Positions 1 through 11,654 are shown, counted from the first letter of the stretch. The stretch: 28,967 nt of DNA from Nemertoderma westbladi (GCA_032718475.1 JAUCBJ010007044.1:1-28967); one strand, 5' to 3'. The notes: generated from the sequence alone by a model not told the origin. Numbers and translations are program-made.

Positions 1-354
1 TACAGAGCCCGCGAACGCGAGTTGGAAAGAACCATTAAACCAAGGAAGTTTCTAACTGCCTATGGTCCACCCACGGCCCTCGTTCAGACCACTCGTAAAG
101 GACCCGTAAGAGCGGCTGTCTTGAAACGAGCTCTCAAAGCCGTTAGACCCCTCTCCCCGGACGTTGATGTCAATCAACCCGGTACTTCGACCGGCGGATA
201 TACCGATCGCAATCCCATACCTTCTGATGCAATCATATTGCACCCTTCACCCAGGAGTTATAGCCCTCCTCGTAAAGTGGCTCGCCCCAAAGAGAAAAGG
301 ACTCTTGCTAGCTTTAAAAAACTGCGTAAACGCCGTCCGCGCAAGAAAGACTAA
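1..354 (+). CDS. 3' end of an unrecognised, strongly basic protein
   Basis: A reading frame is open from the left edge and stops at 352-354, so the start of the gene or exon lies outside the window. The visible 117 residues are rich in Arg, Lys and Pro. A short charged stretch (RARERELERT) comes first, then a Thr/Ser/Gly/Pro-rich middle, then an SPRSYSPPRK segment, and a tail ending in KKLRKRRPRKKD that resembles a nuclear-localisation or nucleic-acid-binding tail. I see no catalytic motif and do not recognise the family. It could be the C-terminus of a host nuclear protein or of a mobile-element structural protein. The bases after the stop are AT-rich, as expected of a 3' flank. Whether it is a real gene is moderately likely, because the frame is open to the edge and its composition is non-random. 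Its function is unknown. Confidence 0.45.
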   Translation, partial: YRARERELERTIKPRKFLTAYGPPTALVQTTRKGPVRAAVLKRALKAVRPLSPDVDVNQPGTSTGGYTDRNPIPSDAIILHPSPRSYSPPRKVARPKEKRTLASFKKLRKRRPRKKD

Positions 355-763
355 CTGTTTAGAGTATTTTTATATTTTAGAAACTGTGATTTTGTATATT
401 TTATAGACTTAAATCCCATTTTCTGGGAGCGGTGTAAAAGCTTTTGTGGGATAACTGATACGTTTGCCTTTGCTGGCCAGTTCCCCCCCAGTCGCTAGAA
501 TACTCTCAAAGGGATTTATAACTAAAATAGTGCAAGCTACCAGCTTATTGGCTGATGTGCTGTACGGAGATATCTGGGCTCAGTTTAATCGGCCAACTAG
601 CTTAGAGAGGTTGCCTTAGCCTTGCTGTCCGTGTCGGCCAATAGAATTTGCGTAGGCGTTGATTTCGACCTATCCCAGCGCTACTGAACTGAATTTCCTA
701 TCTCACTGCTCATCCTCTGTGTTGAACGGGAGCTTCGGGGAATAAGAGTTTTTGGTCTCGGTT
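355..763. other. Non-coding interval, nothing recognised
   Basis: There is no long reading frame, RNA gene or tandem repeat here. The interval separates the basic-protein 3' end from the 3' terminus of LINE copy A. Part of it may still belong to the retroelement's 3' end, since no clear target-site duplication fixes the boundary. Confidence 0.4.
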
Positions 764-3700
764 TACGCCCCGGCAGGCTATATTGATAAAATTATAGGGT
801 GATAACTGTTAAAACAAAATTTAAAACGCACGGTATATAGGTTAAGTAAAATACACAATTACAGTAAAATGGTGAGGTCTAAAAAACACACCGTAAATAT
901 ATAACTGATAATGTCAGATTTAGATTATGTTGGATGAAATGACATTAATGAATATATATAATATGCTGAAGAGACAGTATTTACAATCAATTATTTTAAA
1001 TGATAGAAAGGAAGGGTGAAATTATAAAATTATATTATAATAATGATTATGATATTTATATACATAAGATACAGTATGTTGATTTATCGGCGGCTATTAT
1101 TGGTAAAATGGTCTAACAACATCAAAGTAATTAAAATAACATACAAAATAAGAGCAACAAGATACAATGACAATACAATACGGCTGGTTTTGGCATGTAA
1201 GGGCCGAAAAACTAATAGTATCATATCAGTTAAAAATAACACGTATCATTAGGAGTATTATTGATTAAGTATTATTTATTATACTTATACTTTTATAGGT
1301 ATTATTATTATTGATAAAGATTATAAAAGTCCAATACCACTAAATGGCGAGCTGCATGTGAGCCAGTGGTGCAACTCAGTATGGTACCAATAAAAAAGAG
1401 TTTATACTGACTAGCAGGACTCAGTTCGGTGGCTTGAGATTTTCCATGTCGATTCCGTATGGCCTTGAAACTGTATCTAGAGACACTCAGAGAAGACAAA
1501 CTTGGTAAACCGAGGTGCCATGCGGAGACACCATAACGGAAAAAAATCTGAGCACTAGACAGACCTGCAAGGTGCAGACAGATTAAATGATGAAAGAAGA
1601 AAAGAACCTTTCTATTAGGACAATTTAAGATGCTGTAGGTAAATGACGCAGTTTTGAAGTATAGGAAATCTTCCAGGTTGATCATACCAAAGAGTTTACA
1701 TAGAATTCCATTAGAAACATAGTTTCCTATTGCACATATAGTTCTCATTGCTTTATGAAGTTGTAGCGATATCTCTGCAATATTAGGCTTATCAAGTTCC
1801 GAGCATCCATACAGTATTGACGGGAGGCACATCACCTTCCATATTTTAACAACAACTGCCAGTGGAACACTGTTAATGCAAAGACCACGTGCCTCCATTC
1901 TGCTGACACAAGTCCAAATTTTACATTTTACAAACTGAGTCAAAGATTGCGACGTCATGGGAAAGGGCAACCCTAGATAGTTGCAATCCTTCGCAGAAAC
2001 CAAAATAATGCTGTCTGTCCCATTTATGAATTCCAATGATTCCTCTCCATTGCTCGTTCTAGCACCATTCAGGTATATGAAATGAGTCTTTTTTATGTTT
2101 AGAAGCAACTTATGTCTTTCAAAGTAATTGCAGCATAGGGCCATAAGTTTCTCTGCATCAGACTTCATGTTTGCTGCAAGAATGATATCATCACCATAGC
2201 TCACTCCACCGAAAGATTCTGCCTTTATGTGCACACCAAGACCACTGTTATCAATCTCCTTAAAAAGACTAGACATATAGAAATTAAAAAGAATTGGGGA
2301 TAACATCCCGCCTTGTCTTACACCTCTCTCTAAGGGGAATGCTTGACATATCCGTGTTCTAGATGCCAAGAAAGCTGAAGCTGAGCAGTAATAGTTTCTT
2401 AGTGTTTCCAATAGGTTGTGTTCAGTTTTAGCATCCTCTAATTTCCTAATTAACATTGTGTAGTCGACGGTATCAAAAGCAGATGACAAGTCTAATGATA
2501 CTATATACATTGATGAACCCTTTTTTGTGAATTCATTTACTAAGTTGTTGACCAGTGCATACGTCATTTCTGTATTTGTTTTTTGTTTATAACCCATCTG
2601 CAAGTCATGAGAGTCCAATGGCAATTCAGGGAGTATAAGCATTTCCCAAAGTTTGGCGATAACAGCTACAATTGCAATTCCACGATAGCTCTTAGTTGAA
2701 AATTTATCCAGATTCCTGCCCTTATATAATGGCATTAACAGAGACATGCTCAACTTCTTAGGACATGAACAGGAGGCTCTCATAGAATTGAATATGTATG
2801 CTAAGGCGCTGCAGAGCCCATCAGAGATTCCAAAAAATAAATGTTCTGACTTTAACCCGAAGCAATCAGCAGCTTTTTTCCTGTTTAAATTGCGGATACC
2901 ACTTGCAATGCATTCTGTGGACAGGATTGATGTGTCGTTTAATGTTTTCGCTTCATGAGATGCTATATTTTCCAACGACTTACCATTTAAGGTGCTATCC
3001 TTGTATGTATCCTCATAGTGCTGCTTCAGCTTACTGAACATTTCGTCTGTCATTTCCTCCTGGGGAGCACGGTTCTTGGTAAGCTTCCAGAACTTTACAT
3101 CATCATCTCTGCAGGACTCTACCAACTCAGTAATATGATTGGAGTACTCAATTCTACTTAGCTTCATAGCAACTTGATTGTATCTTCTTGTGGCAGCCCA
3201 ATATCCTATGTAGGAGACATTAGATGGATCCTTTATACTGCCTTGATTGATCCAGATCTCCTTTGCCCTGTCAACGATACATTTTAGTTTACCAAGACTG
3301 GCGTTGTCAGCATAAGATTTCCATCTAGAGTTTACAGATCTTGGTTTCCTATTATCAATAAAGCTGGTTGGAATGTAAACATCGGATGTTTTCCTCAGGA
3401 CAGCAATGACTTTATCCATTACAATCTCTGCATCGTGTGGATTTGTAGAATAATTGTTATAGGGCTTGATAAAGGATGATAGCTTCTCTGATACAACCTT
3501 GCGATACTGTTCAAGCTGTTTAGTGGTTGCTTTACTGAAATATACAATTTTTCTCTTGTATGTGCGATGAGATGATGCGGTCCAATTATCGTTCTGTCGT
3601 TTGGCTGAAAGACTCAGTGTTGTTCTAACTGGAGTGTGGTCTGAGAGATTACTTGGATCCAACCCAAAGACCATGCTAGATGTTATATTTGGAGCAATAT

Positions 3701-4205
3701 CTGGTGACAAAAGAATGTGGTCAATGTAAGAAGATCTTTGCACAATACCATTTGATCTAAAGAAAAATGTTGAAAGCAGTTCATTTGGAGCAAAACAAAA
3801 ATTGCTAACCACCAAACCATGGGGTTGTGCTACATTTTGAACAAAGATGTCACCAAAACGGGAGGTTGCAGTGTTGACGTTTCCACTGTCACTACTCAAA
3901 CGACCAAGGCTACCATTGATGTCTCCTAAAACAACTACTGGAATGTTTTGAGTTCTATCATCGATCAATGTTGCCAGTCTCGCACACTGTTGAATGTAAG
4001 AATCCTTATCAGATGGAAGGTTGCAGTCAGCTGGCATGTAGACAGCCATAAGCGCGATATCCATAATAGTTGGGTGATTCTTTAGTTCCACAGCAATGAT
4101 GCGGTCTGAGTTGGTTGTGACTGGGGTGGAGTACTGCATCAAATCATCCCGCATTAACAACATGATGCCACCCTGAGGCCGGCCACTATAAAAAGGGTCT
4201 TTCAT
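764..4205 (-). mobile_element. LINE copy A, 5'-truncated non-LTR retrotransposon
   Basis: This minus-strand element consists of an ORF2 (4205 down to 1308), an AT-rich 3' untranslated region, and a terminal motif at 764-783 that reads TATAGCCTGCCGGGGCGTA on the minus strand. The same motif ends LINE copy B at about 11786, so it marks the 3' end of the family. The 5' end falls inside the endonuclease domain. Upstream of 4205 no frame supplies the N-terminal endonuclease motifs or an ORF1, so the copy is 5'-truncated, as is usual for target-primed reverse transcription. No short tail repeat follows the terminal motif, unlike copy B. Confidence 0.8.
1308..4205 (-). CDS. LINE ORF2: APE-type endonuclease plus reverse transcriptase, 5'-truncated
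   Basis: This is a 965-residue unbroken frame. Residues 1-200 are the C-terminal two thirds of an APE-type endonuclease: GRPQGG near residue 8, GDING at 94-98, IDHI at 161-164 and the catalytic SDHTPV at 188-193. The N-terminal motifs with the catalytic Asn and Glu are missing, so the endonuclease is incomplete. The reverse transcriptase follows, with LDLSSAFD at 571-578, GVRQGG at 628-633 and the active site SYGDD at 669-673. The active site has Gly where most LINEs have Ala (YADD). The C-terminal region shares NYLGLPFP, PSILYG, NYVSN and LDFY landmarks with copy B. There is no RNase H domain. The first Met lies at the truncation point and is probably not a native start. The lack of stops over 2.9 kb suggests a recent insertion. 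Confidence 0.85.
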   Translation of the reverse strand: MKDPFYSGRPQGGIMLLMRDDLMQYSTPVTTNSDRIIAVELKNHPTIMDIALMAVYMPADCNLPSDKDSYIQQCARLATLIDDRTQNIPVVVLGDINGSLGRLSSDSGNVNTATSRFGDIFVQNVAQPHGLVVSNFCFAPNELLSTFFFRSNGIVQRSSYIDHILLSPDIAPNITSSMVFGLDPSNLSDHTPVRTTLSLSAKRQNDNWTASSHRTYKRKIVYFSKATTKQLEQYRKVVSEKLSSFIKPYNNYSTNPHDAEIVMDKVIAVLRKTSDVYIPTSFIDNRKPRSVNSRWKSYADNASLGKLKCIVDRAKEIWINQGSIKDPSNVSYIGYWAATRRYNQVAMKLSRIEYSNHITELVESCRDDDVKFWKLTKNRAPQEEMTDEMFSKLKQHYEDTYKDSTLNGKSLENIASHEAKTLNDTSILSTECIASGIRNLNRKKAADCFGLKSEHLFFGISDGLCSALAYIFNSMRASCSCPKKLSMSLLMPLYKGRNLDKFSTKSYRGIAIVAVIAKLWEMLILPELPLDSHDLQMGYKQKTNTEMTYALVNNLVNEFTKKGSSMYIVSLDLSSAFDTVDYTMLIRKLEDAKTEHNLLETLRNYYCSASAFLASRTRICQAFPLERGVRQGGMLSPILFNFYMSSLFKEIDNSGLGVHIKAESFGGVSYGDDIILAANMKSDAEKLMALCCNYFERHKLLLNIKKTHFIYLNGARTSNGEESLEFINGTDSIILVSAKDCNYLGLPFPMTSQSLTQFVKCKIWTCVSRMEARGLCINSVPLAVVVKIWKVMCLPSILYGCSELDKPNIAEISLQLHKAMRTICAIGNYVSNGILCKLFGMINLEDFLYFKTASFTYSILNCPNRKVLFFFHHLICLHLAGLSSAQIFFRYGVSAWHLGLPSLSSLSVSRYSFKAIRNRHGKSQATELSPASQYKLFFIGTILSCTTGSHAARHLVVLDFYNLYQ

Positions 4206-5199
4206 TGCCGATTTATATCAATGTGGTGTGTATTGAATCTAATGTTATTTAGTAGACACTACCTGAGTCAATTGCTGTTCTCTTTATGTGTGATCAAATA
4301 TACTGACGGTCGGCAGAATAGTGTGCATGATTGTGAGTGTGATGTGACTGGTAACAAAGCATTTCCTAAAGAATGCGACTTATACTTTAATCATAAGCCT
4401 TATCGTTGCGTTTAGTATAAGTCCTAGCTCTGTTTAAATAGATAGAGCGCCACGTCCTAAAGGAACTGTTAATATTTCCCGAAAGTTAATAATATCTGTC
4501 AGAAATTACATATTAGCGATCAATCGAATAATACAGTAGGCTTACACTGCAACCTTACACTGCAATAATAAAAATCTAAGCATCCGAATTCGGCCTCCCG
4601 GGTGTAGATCCATCGGGTGAATGATCGCGCATGGGCTGGCTTCGGCTAATGTTTTGTTTATTAGCATAAAATATTGTCGTATGCTAAAGGTGTGTTAATT
4701 AACTAAAAGACATATAAATTTTGGCAGGTTAAACTGATCCATCGGGTGAATGATCGCGCATGGGCTGGCTTCGGCTAATGTTTTGTTTATTAGCATAAAA
4801 ATATTGTCCGTATGCTAAAGGTGTGTTAATTAACTAAAAGACATATAAATTTTGGCAGGTTAAACTGCTAAAGGTCTTCAAAAGCGCGAACATACTAGCT
4901 ATTACGTAATTGTTACTATAAAAATAAGATTTATAAAAATAGGAACCTTAATATGATATAGGCCTAGTATAATGATGTTAATTTATGTTATATTGCCCAC
5001 CAAATTTATATTTTTTTCAGAACATAATTAGAATTATTCATTAGAACATAATGCCGACTCAAAACATTTATACATTTTGTGGCCTTCTCTAAAAGAAACT
5101 ATTGAGTATAAATATAACAGTAAACTTTTAACTAAAATATTGTGACTTAGAGGAAGTTGGGGGAATTTATCCTGTATATAATAGTGTGTGAAAGACACA
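4206..5199. other. AT-rich intergenic interval with a tandem duplication
   Basis: No coding region is supported here. The part next to LINE copy A shows no endonuclease or ORF1 coding in any frame. The only structure I see is the 130-bp tandem duplication at 4607-4866. The right part leads into the 5' end of LINE copy B, whose exact start is not visible. Confidence 0.4.
4607..4866. repeat. Tandem duplication of a 129-131 bp unit
   Basis: Two adjacent copies (4607-4735 and 4736-4866) both begin GATCCATCGGGTGAATGATC and end TTGGCAGGTTAAACT. They differ by two single-base insertions in the second copy, one in an A run and one in a C run. The near-identity implies a recent duplication. Confidence 0.95.
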
Positions 5200-5329
5200 C
5201 ATACAGACTGCCTAAACCCATCCGCCAAACAGACTGCGGACTGCAAACTGCCTGCATAGCGGAAAGGAGTATATACCGGACCGCGAGCGGCGCGATAACT
5301 GTGTGAATTGCGCATCACGGCCTTACGAC

Positions 5330-8300
5330 ATGGCGCCAGTACAGCACTCACCAAAACACGAACCCCAACCACTCCCGCACCAGCGCCTGGCTGGAGGCAG
5401 CCCTTCGCCTACCCCACCTGACAGTCACATGTCTGACCCTCTGAATCAGATGACGCCAAATGAAGAAACCGAACCTGACTCTCTCGCAATGGAGGAAAAT
5501 ACGGGTCACAACAGACTGATGGGTTCGAGTATGCCCCCCATAAACACACAAACTGACACTACCAGTATAAATACAAAAAAAAAAAAAAATTAAAGTCATC
5601 AACCAACGCTCCAAAAAAACATGAACATACAAAACAAAACACCTCAACTTTGGAACCAAAAGAGAAGTCAAAAAAAAGAATTTATCCAACACACACAGTA
5701 ACAAAATCAATGTAACCTTCTCTACCACCAGCGATACTCTAAACGACATTAGCATATCTGAAATAGAGGAGTCAATGGGCTTTTTTGCCAATTCTTCAAA
5801 AAACCTATCATCAACGCAGAATACGCCAACAGCTGAAATCGTCAAAGCCATAACAAAACCAAAGAGAACCAATCCTAGAACCCTAATCCCCCCCTCTACC
5901 TAGAGAAATACACCTAATAAAAATACCTGATCCTACTTCACGAGAGAAAACAATCACAACTAGAGGGGTTAAAGAATTATATATCAGTGACCATATAATA
6001 GAATATTTCTTTGGAATATTGGAGATACAGTTTTCACATACAATAACCATCCCCATTGAATTAAGTAAAAAGCTACACCAAAAGGAGTGGGATATTTCAG
6101 CTGCCCTTAGACATATCACAAGTTCCTGGGATCCAACGACTCAGCAAAACTCAATCATACTCATACCAGACATCGACGATGAACATAAACATTTCACACT
6201 TAATGTAGCAGATCCAACAAAAAAAATAGTATATACCCTAGATCCCATGGACGACAATCCAACATCGTCAATTGCTGCCACAATAACCAATTTATTCAAC
6301 CTCATACATAAAGTGAAAAACCCTAATAATCTGCAAGAATCACCATGGATCACAAAGCAAAACACGAGACAATACCCGGGACAAAAAAACGGTTATGACT
6401 GTGGGATATACATTTTGTCTCTATGGCTTAGCCCTAGCTCAGAAATCTTCATCAGTAAGAGAAGACCATGAAAATAGTCCAGAGATCCGTGCATGGTTCA
6501 AGAGATCTGTAGAAGACTGTCGCATCGAAATAACCGCAACACAACAAGAACCAACCTTCTCAATAGACCCTAACTTGAACAACCTGAATCTACTAATGAA
6601 TGCATCAACAACTGAAGAAATAATGTCTATAATACGTGCTGAAAAACTAATAAACAACCCCAAAGACATATTCATTAAGACATTGATTCCCTTGGGATCT
6701 GGAACACTAAATAGATTGCAAAAAATTCTGCTAGACCACATAAAACTCTACATTTTAGGAAATAATCCCAGTCTTAGTATAACCGCGGTCAATAGACGTT
6801 CCATTGCAGAATTATCCACAGGTGTGGCTGAGTTTGCTCTCGCTATTGAGAAAAATACCATCTCTCAATCGTTTAAAAAGCGTGTAAATTTAGATACAAT
6901 GGATTGTTTCAGCATACTTCAACTGACAGACCTTGTTGCAAATCTACAGCTTGAGGTGAAATCCCTTTCTGGAGCTCATAATGCTGCAATCGAAACCATT
7001 CACCTGCTACAGAACTCAATCACAAATATGACCCTAGAAATAAATGACCTGCAGAAATCAGTAGCATCCGGAACAAAACAACAAAATAAAGCAGCAAAGA
7101 GGCGAACAAAAAAGGAGAAAAAACGGAAGCGCAAACAGAAAAACCAACAGACAAATATTAATAATACTGAAACCTCAATCCAAGACAGCGATGAATCGCA
7201 GGATGAGTCCCAAAGCATCTCAGATGACTATGATAGTGATAATTCTACTCCCACCCCGACCCCGACTGATAGCAACGGGGCGAGTTGCCCAGCCTCCGAA
7301 AGTGATGATACCTTTCAAACATGGGATCAGATTGAAACTCCAGAAAAGGAACTTCTTGAAGTCGACATTGATACTGCAAACCTTGTCTACAATGGACACA
7401 TTTCAGAATCGAAACCAACTGTAGTCAGACCAAGAACGCTGGAGGAAGTGACATATAATCCAAATGCCTGGACATCTGTACATCATTCAAATGGGAGGCC
7501 TAGCCCTAAACAACAAACAACAAAAGAAACAGCAATACCAATTAGCAACTTATTCAGTAATCTGGATCACGATTCCAAAATAGCAATGCTACTTGAGAGA
7601 CAAAATGTAATCCTACAAAACATAGAGAAGAGCAATAAAAAAGAACACATTCCGACTACAAACCCAGAAGTAACTAAAAAGAAAACAGACTTGAAAAATA
7701 ATGAACAAGTGCAAACAATACTAGTGTCAGGTTTACCAAAAAATACGGGATCGGTCAGCCTCTCTCAATTTTGTTACAAACAAACTGGAACATATCCGGT
7801 CCACGTTTGGGTTAGAGGCAATAAAGGAGAAATCAAAGAAGCCTTAATAACAGTGCAACCAGCTGACTACCACATCTTTATAAACAACCATATGTGGCCT
7901 GGAGACAACCCAACAACATGCAATTACCATAGAAATAGACAAGACAGAAACCGACAAACTACAACTCATAACCCGTATAGTAACAACGAACATGACCTTA
8001 AAGATAATCATGAGGGAACCAACCACAAAAACTACCAAAGACAATCATATGCTTGGAGCAACAAATCACAATGTCAATCGTGGAAACCAACAGACAACTA
8101 CGGATACAGAGAATCACGAAACAAACCAACAGACAACTTCAGATATACATCACACAATTATAGGGGACACAGGGGTAACCTGCTGAACAACAACAAACAA
8201 AACTCCCGGAACTATTATTGCGATGGAAGCCAATATGACCACAGAGACAAACAACCAGCCTGGAAAGATGGGAACAGAACCCAACGAGAAATAAATATTA

Positions 8301-8401
8301 ATGCTTCCGATGAGCAACAAACAATGAACAATGGTTTCATCAACTCTGGGAACTATCGGAAAGAACGGTCCCACACAAGGGACTACAATCGGTATTTTTA
8401 A
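5330..8401 (+). pseudogene. LINE ORF1 with Ulp1/C48 cysteine peptidase, coiled coil and basic tail (frameshifted)
   Basis: The ATG at 5330 opens a Pro/Thr-rich N-terminus that breaks at the A run near 5582. A second break lies near the C run at 5889, and a third near 6425-6440. Between about 5890 and 6435 one frame encodes an Ulp1-like domain. It has an N-terminal ISDHIIEYFF (like the LxD..I..Y motif), HFTLNVAD carrying the catalytic His, YTLDPM with the Asp, and GQKNGYDCGIYIL with the oxyanion Gln and the nucleophile Cys. From 6395 to 8401 a single frame continues. It contains a probable coiled coil (about residues 170-225 of that frame), a Lys/Arg block (KKEKKRKRKQ), an acidic Ser/Asp stretch, a short folded segment beginning TILVSGLPKN that may be RRM-like, and a long Asn/Gln/Arg/Tyr-rich nucleic-acid-binding tail. 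No CCHC zinc knuckle is seen. Ulp1-type enzymes cleave SUMO-like or polyprotein bonds; the role here is unknown. Confidence 0.8.
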
Positions 8402-11400
8402 AACAAACAAAGCAAGCATCTTTATACCTCCGGCAACCACATGTAATACTGAAGCAAAAGTAAACTCTGACCGTGATAGAAACTTTCATACAAACCCATT
8501 AGGTTTGAACATCATAACATTTAACTGCCAAGGAAGGCTACACAAGAAATAAAAAGTACATTTACTCCCTCCTACAAAATGAAGACCCACATATTCTGGT
8601 ACTACAAGAGCACTGGCTCAGCTGTAGAGAAGCTCAGTTCAACTTTAACAAAAAAAACCTACCAGCCGGCTACACCTGTTATACCTTTTCTGTAGCCGAA
8701 GGAATGAAGTCAAATAAAAAACGAGTACGTGGAGAAGGTGGTCTAGCCTTCCTAATTAAAGATGATATCTGCACATACTGTTCATCTGTTACCACTACCT
8801 CTGACCGACTGATTGCGATGACAATTGATGATCACTTCCACTGCAATATCACTATCATAGGAACATATATGCCCTTTGATAATAAATCAAACTACTCACG
8901 AACCAACTATTTAGAGGAATGCGGAAAGCTTACATCAATAATTGATGATTCAATACAAAATGGAAATGAAATAATCATAGCCGGAGACATAAATGGTGAT
9001 ATAACCCACAACGAAGACCATAATGAAGAAAATAAAAGATCTACCTTTGGAACAATTTTTCACACACAAATTGTCCGCCCCTATAAATTACAAGCCTTTT
9101 CAAGCACACACTCCAAAACAACAGGCGGAAATGCAACCTATTTTTTCAAATCAAGAACAGGAATCACAATAAGAAGCTCTCTAATAGATCATATAATATC
9201 CTCAGAAAACATTACTAATTGTTTAGAAGAACGCCATATCTTCCAACAAAACGATGATAACATTTCTGATCATACACCTGTCTCCTGCAACTTCAACATT
9301 CCTCAAATGGAGCACAAACAAAAATTACAAAACAAACCGGCGTGGAGGAATACTAGACCTCGCTTCTTTCTATTTAAAGAAGCAACAACAGAACAGAAAG
9401 AAGCCTATAGAAAATCTGTTAGTGACGAGCTACTGAGCTTTAGCAAAATCTTGCTTAACGATGATTGTGTTTCGTACTCAACAAACAAATTGCTACCAGA
9501 AGAGATGGTTGAAAAGATTAACCATACAATGCTACAATCTGCCAAACACCACATCCCGTCCATAATACCCAAAAAATTGAAACGCTGGAAGAACCATGGA
9601 AACAATGGCAAGACACTCCCAACTCGGTCTACTATATCACTGAAATCTCTAGAAATGATAAAAATTAAACGAACTTCCAACAACAACTTAACGTTGAAAG
9701 ACGCCTCCCTTCAGAGACTACAAGAGGGTCGTATAAGAGCCAAAATAGCACATAGAGCATACCATGAACATATTTTGAGTCTCGCCCAAACATGTGCAAA
9801 CGACACAGACAAATTCTGGAACAAACTCAAACGTGAGGAAACCAATCATACTATCATCACAGAAGCGAATGCGAATAAACTCTATACCCACTATAAAGAT
9901 TTCTTTGAGACAGACAGTAGTGATAAAAATAGCCACCAACAAACCACCAACGACGAAACTCAAGTCGACGGGGAAAACCTAGAAAGTAGTCCAAATAGTG
10001 AGCTCTTCAATGCCAAACTCTTTACAATCCAAGACATAAAGACTGCAATAGAATCACTTAATAAGGGAAAGGCGTCCGATTTTGCTAACATAACAACAGA
10101 GCACCTAATTAATGCATCATCAAATACTATGTGTAAATATATTGCTTTCCTTTTCAACAGCATGACCCATTGTGGAGTCTTTCCGGACAACCTATGTGCG
10201 AGTCTCTTACTACCACACCTCAAGAATGCTACTCGAAAGAAAAACGATACAACAAATTACAGAGGAATTTCAATCTCATCAATCTTCGTCAAGCTGTGGG
10301 AAATTCTAGTTCTGAGCGAATTCACTCGAGAGGCAACTAGCCATCTCCAAATGGCATACAAGAAAGGAATCAATGGAGAAATCCCCTACATGGTAGCCAA
10401 TAAACTAATTAAGCGTTTTAATGCAGGTGGCTCAGACGTCCACGTGCTCTCAATAGACTTATCTGCGGCCTTCGACTGCGTAAACCACAAATCTCTCTTT
10501 AGTAAGCTTAGGGAAACAAATATCGATAAACCCTGGTTACAACTACTCGAATCACTCTACAAAAAATCTACAGCTTATGTAAGAACAGGACGACGTTTAT
10601 ACACACAATCAATCAAACTATCCAAAGGCGTAAGACAAGGGGGATTATTATCTGCATGGCTCTTTAATTTTTATCTAAAAGAATTATTCGTCAACATAGA
10701 ATCATTAGGATTAGGTATACACATCAACAAGCACTCCTACCCTATAATTGGGTATGCAGATGACATACTGCTTCTAGCAAACCTAAAGAGCGATCTACAG
10801 AAGTTAACAACAGTCTGTACTACCTACTTCTCTGCACATGGCCTAAAAGCGAACCCAACAAAATCCCGCATTATGTTATCTGCTCACCAACAACAAAGAC
10901 AACCACTAAACAAACCCTGAAAGTTGGTCACACTACCCTAGAACACGAAAATAGTTGTCGATACCTAGGACTGCCCTTCCCCTTAACTCAAGAAACTCAA
11001 GACAGCCTAAAAGACAACTTCGTCAAAAGGTGCTGGTGGAATGTGGCGCGATTAAAGAACCGGGGGTTATCAACTTCTGATGTGCCCCTGATAGTTACGA
11101 AGACCATATGGAAAACCATTTGCACCCCATCAATCCTATATGGAACAGCAAATTACACAGATGCTATCACCAACGATTTTGAAGTCTTTTTTCGAAAGGC
11201 TATGAGATCAATATTAGGTGTCAAAAATTACGTATCCAACAATACCCTGTACCTTCTCCTAGGACAAGAAACCCTATCATCCCTAGTGGCATACAACAAA
11301 TGTAGGATCATATACAGTGCTTTCAACTCTCGCAATCCAAAAATAATATACCTCTTCGCCTGGCTTCTAGCGCAGCATAGCCTTAATATATATAAAGACC

Positions 11401-11654
11401 CCCTATTTGATGACTACAACGTTGCGTCGTGGATTTACGGACTACCATGCATAACCAGCCTAGTAACGGCATCCTACAGCACCAAACATACCATAAGGAA
11501 TGCGAAAGAACGCAACAAGCCAACAGCCAAATATAAGGACATTTTCAATGCGCTGTTTTTAAATAGTATCCTAAACAACATCAACTCAGAAAACCACGTA
11601 AGGCATGAATGTATCCTTGATTTTTATGGAATCGAAAAATCAACCACACAATAA
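8331..11654 (+). pseudogene. LINE ORF2: APE-type endonuclease and reverse transcriptase (two frameshifts)
   Basis: The ATG at 8331 overlaps the end of ORF1 by 71 bp in another frame. The endonuclease begins with NIITFNCQG (residues 60-68). The frame breaks in the A-rich run near 8545-8555 and continues with LVLQEHWL in the frame open to 10920. Numbered from 8704, that frame shows GDINGD at 94-99, LIDHI at 160-164, SDHTPV at 188-193, LSAAFDCV before the GVRQGG motif, and YADD at 684-687 (10753-10764). A second break near 10860-10917 moves the frame once more; the C-terminal domain runs on to 11654 through YLGLPFP, PSILYG and NYVSN to LDFYG. No RNase H domain is seen. The motif order fits an APE-bearing LINE of the CR1/L2-like assemblage, but the clade is only a guess. 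The frameshifts make it a pseudogene as it stands. Confidence 0.85.

Noticed and set aside
5348-5872. 174-codon minus-strand frame
   Set aside because: Shadow of the ORF1 region of LINE copy B. The hydrophobic composition comes from the complement of A-rich coding sequence.
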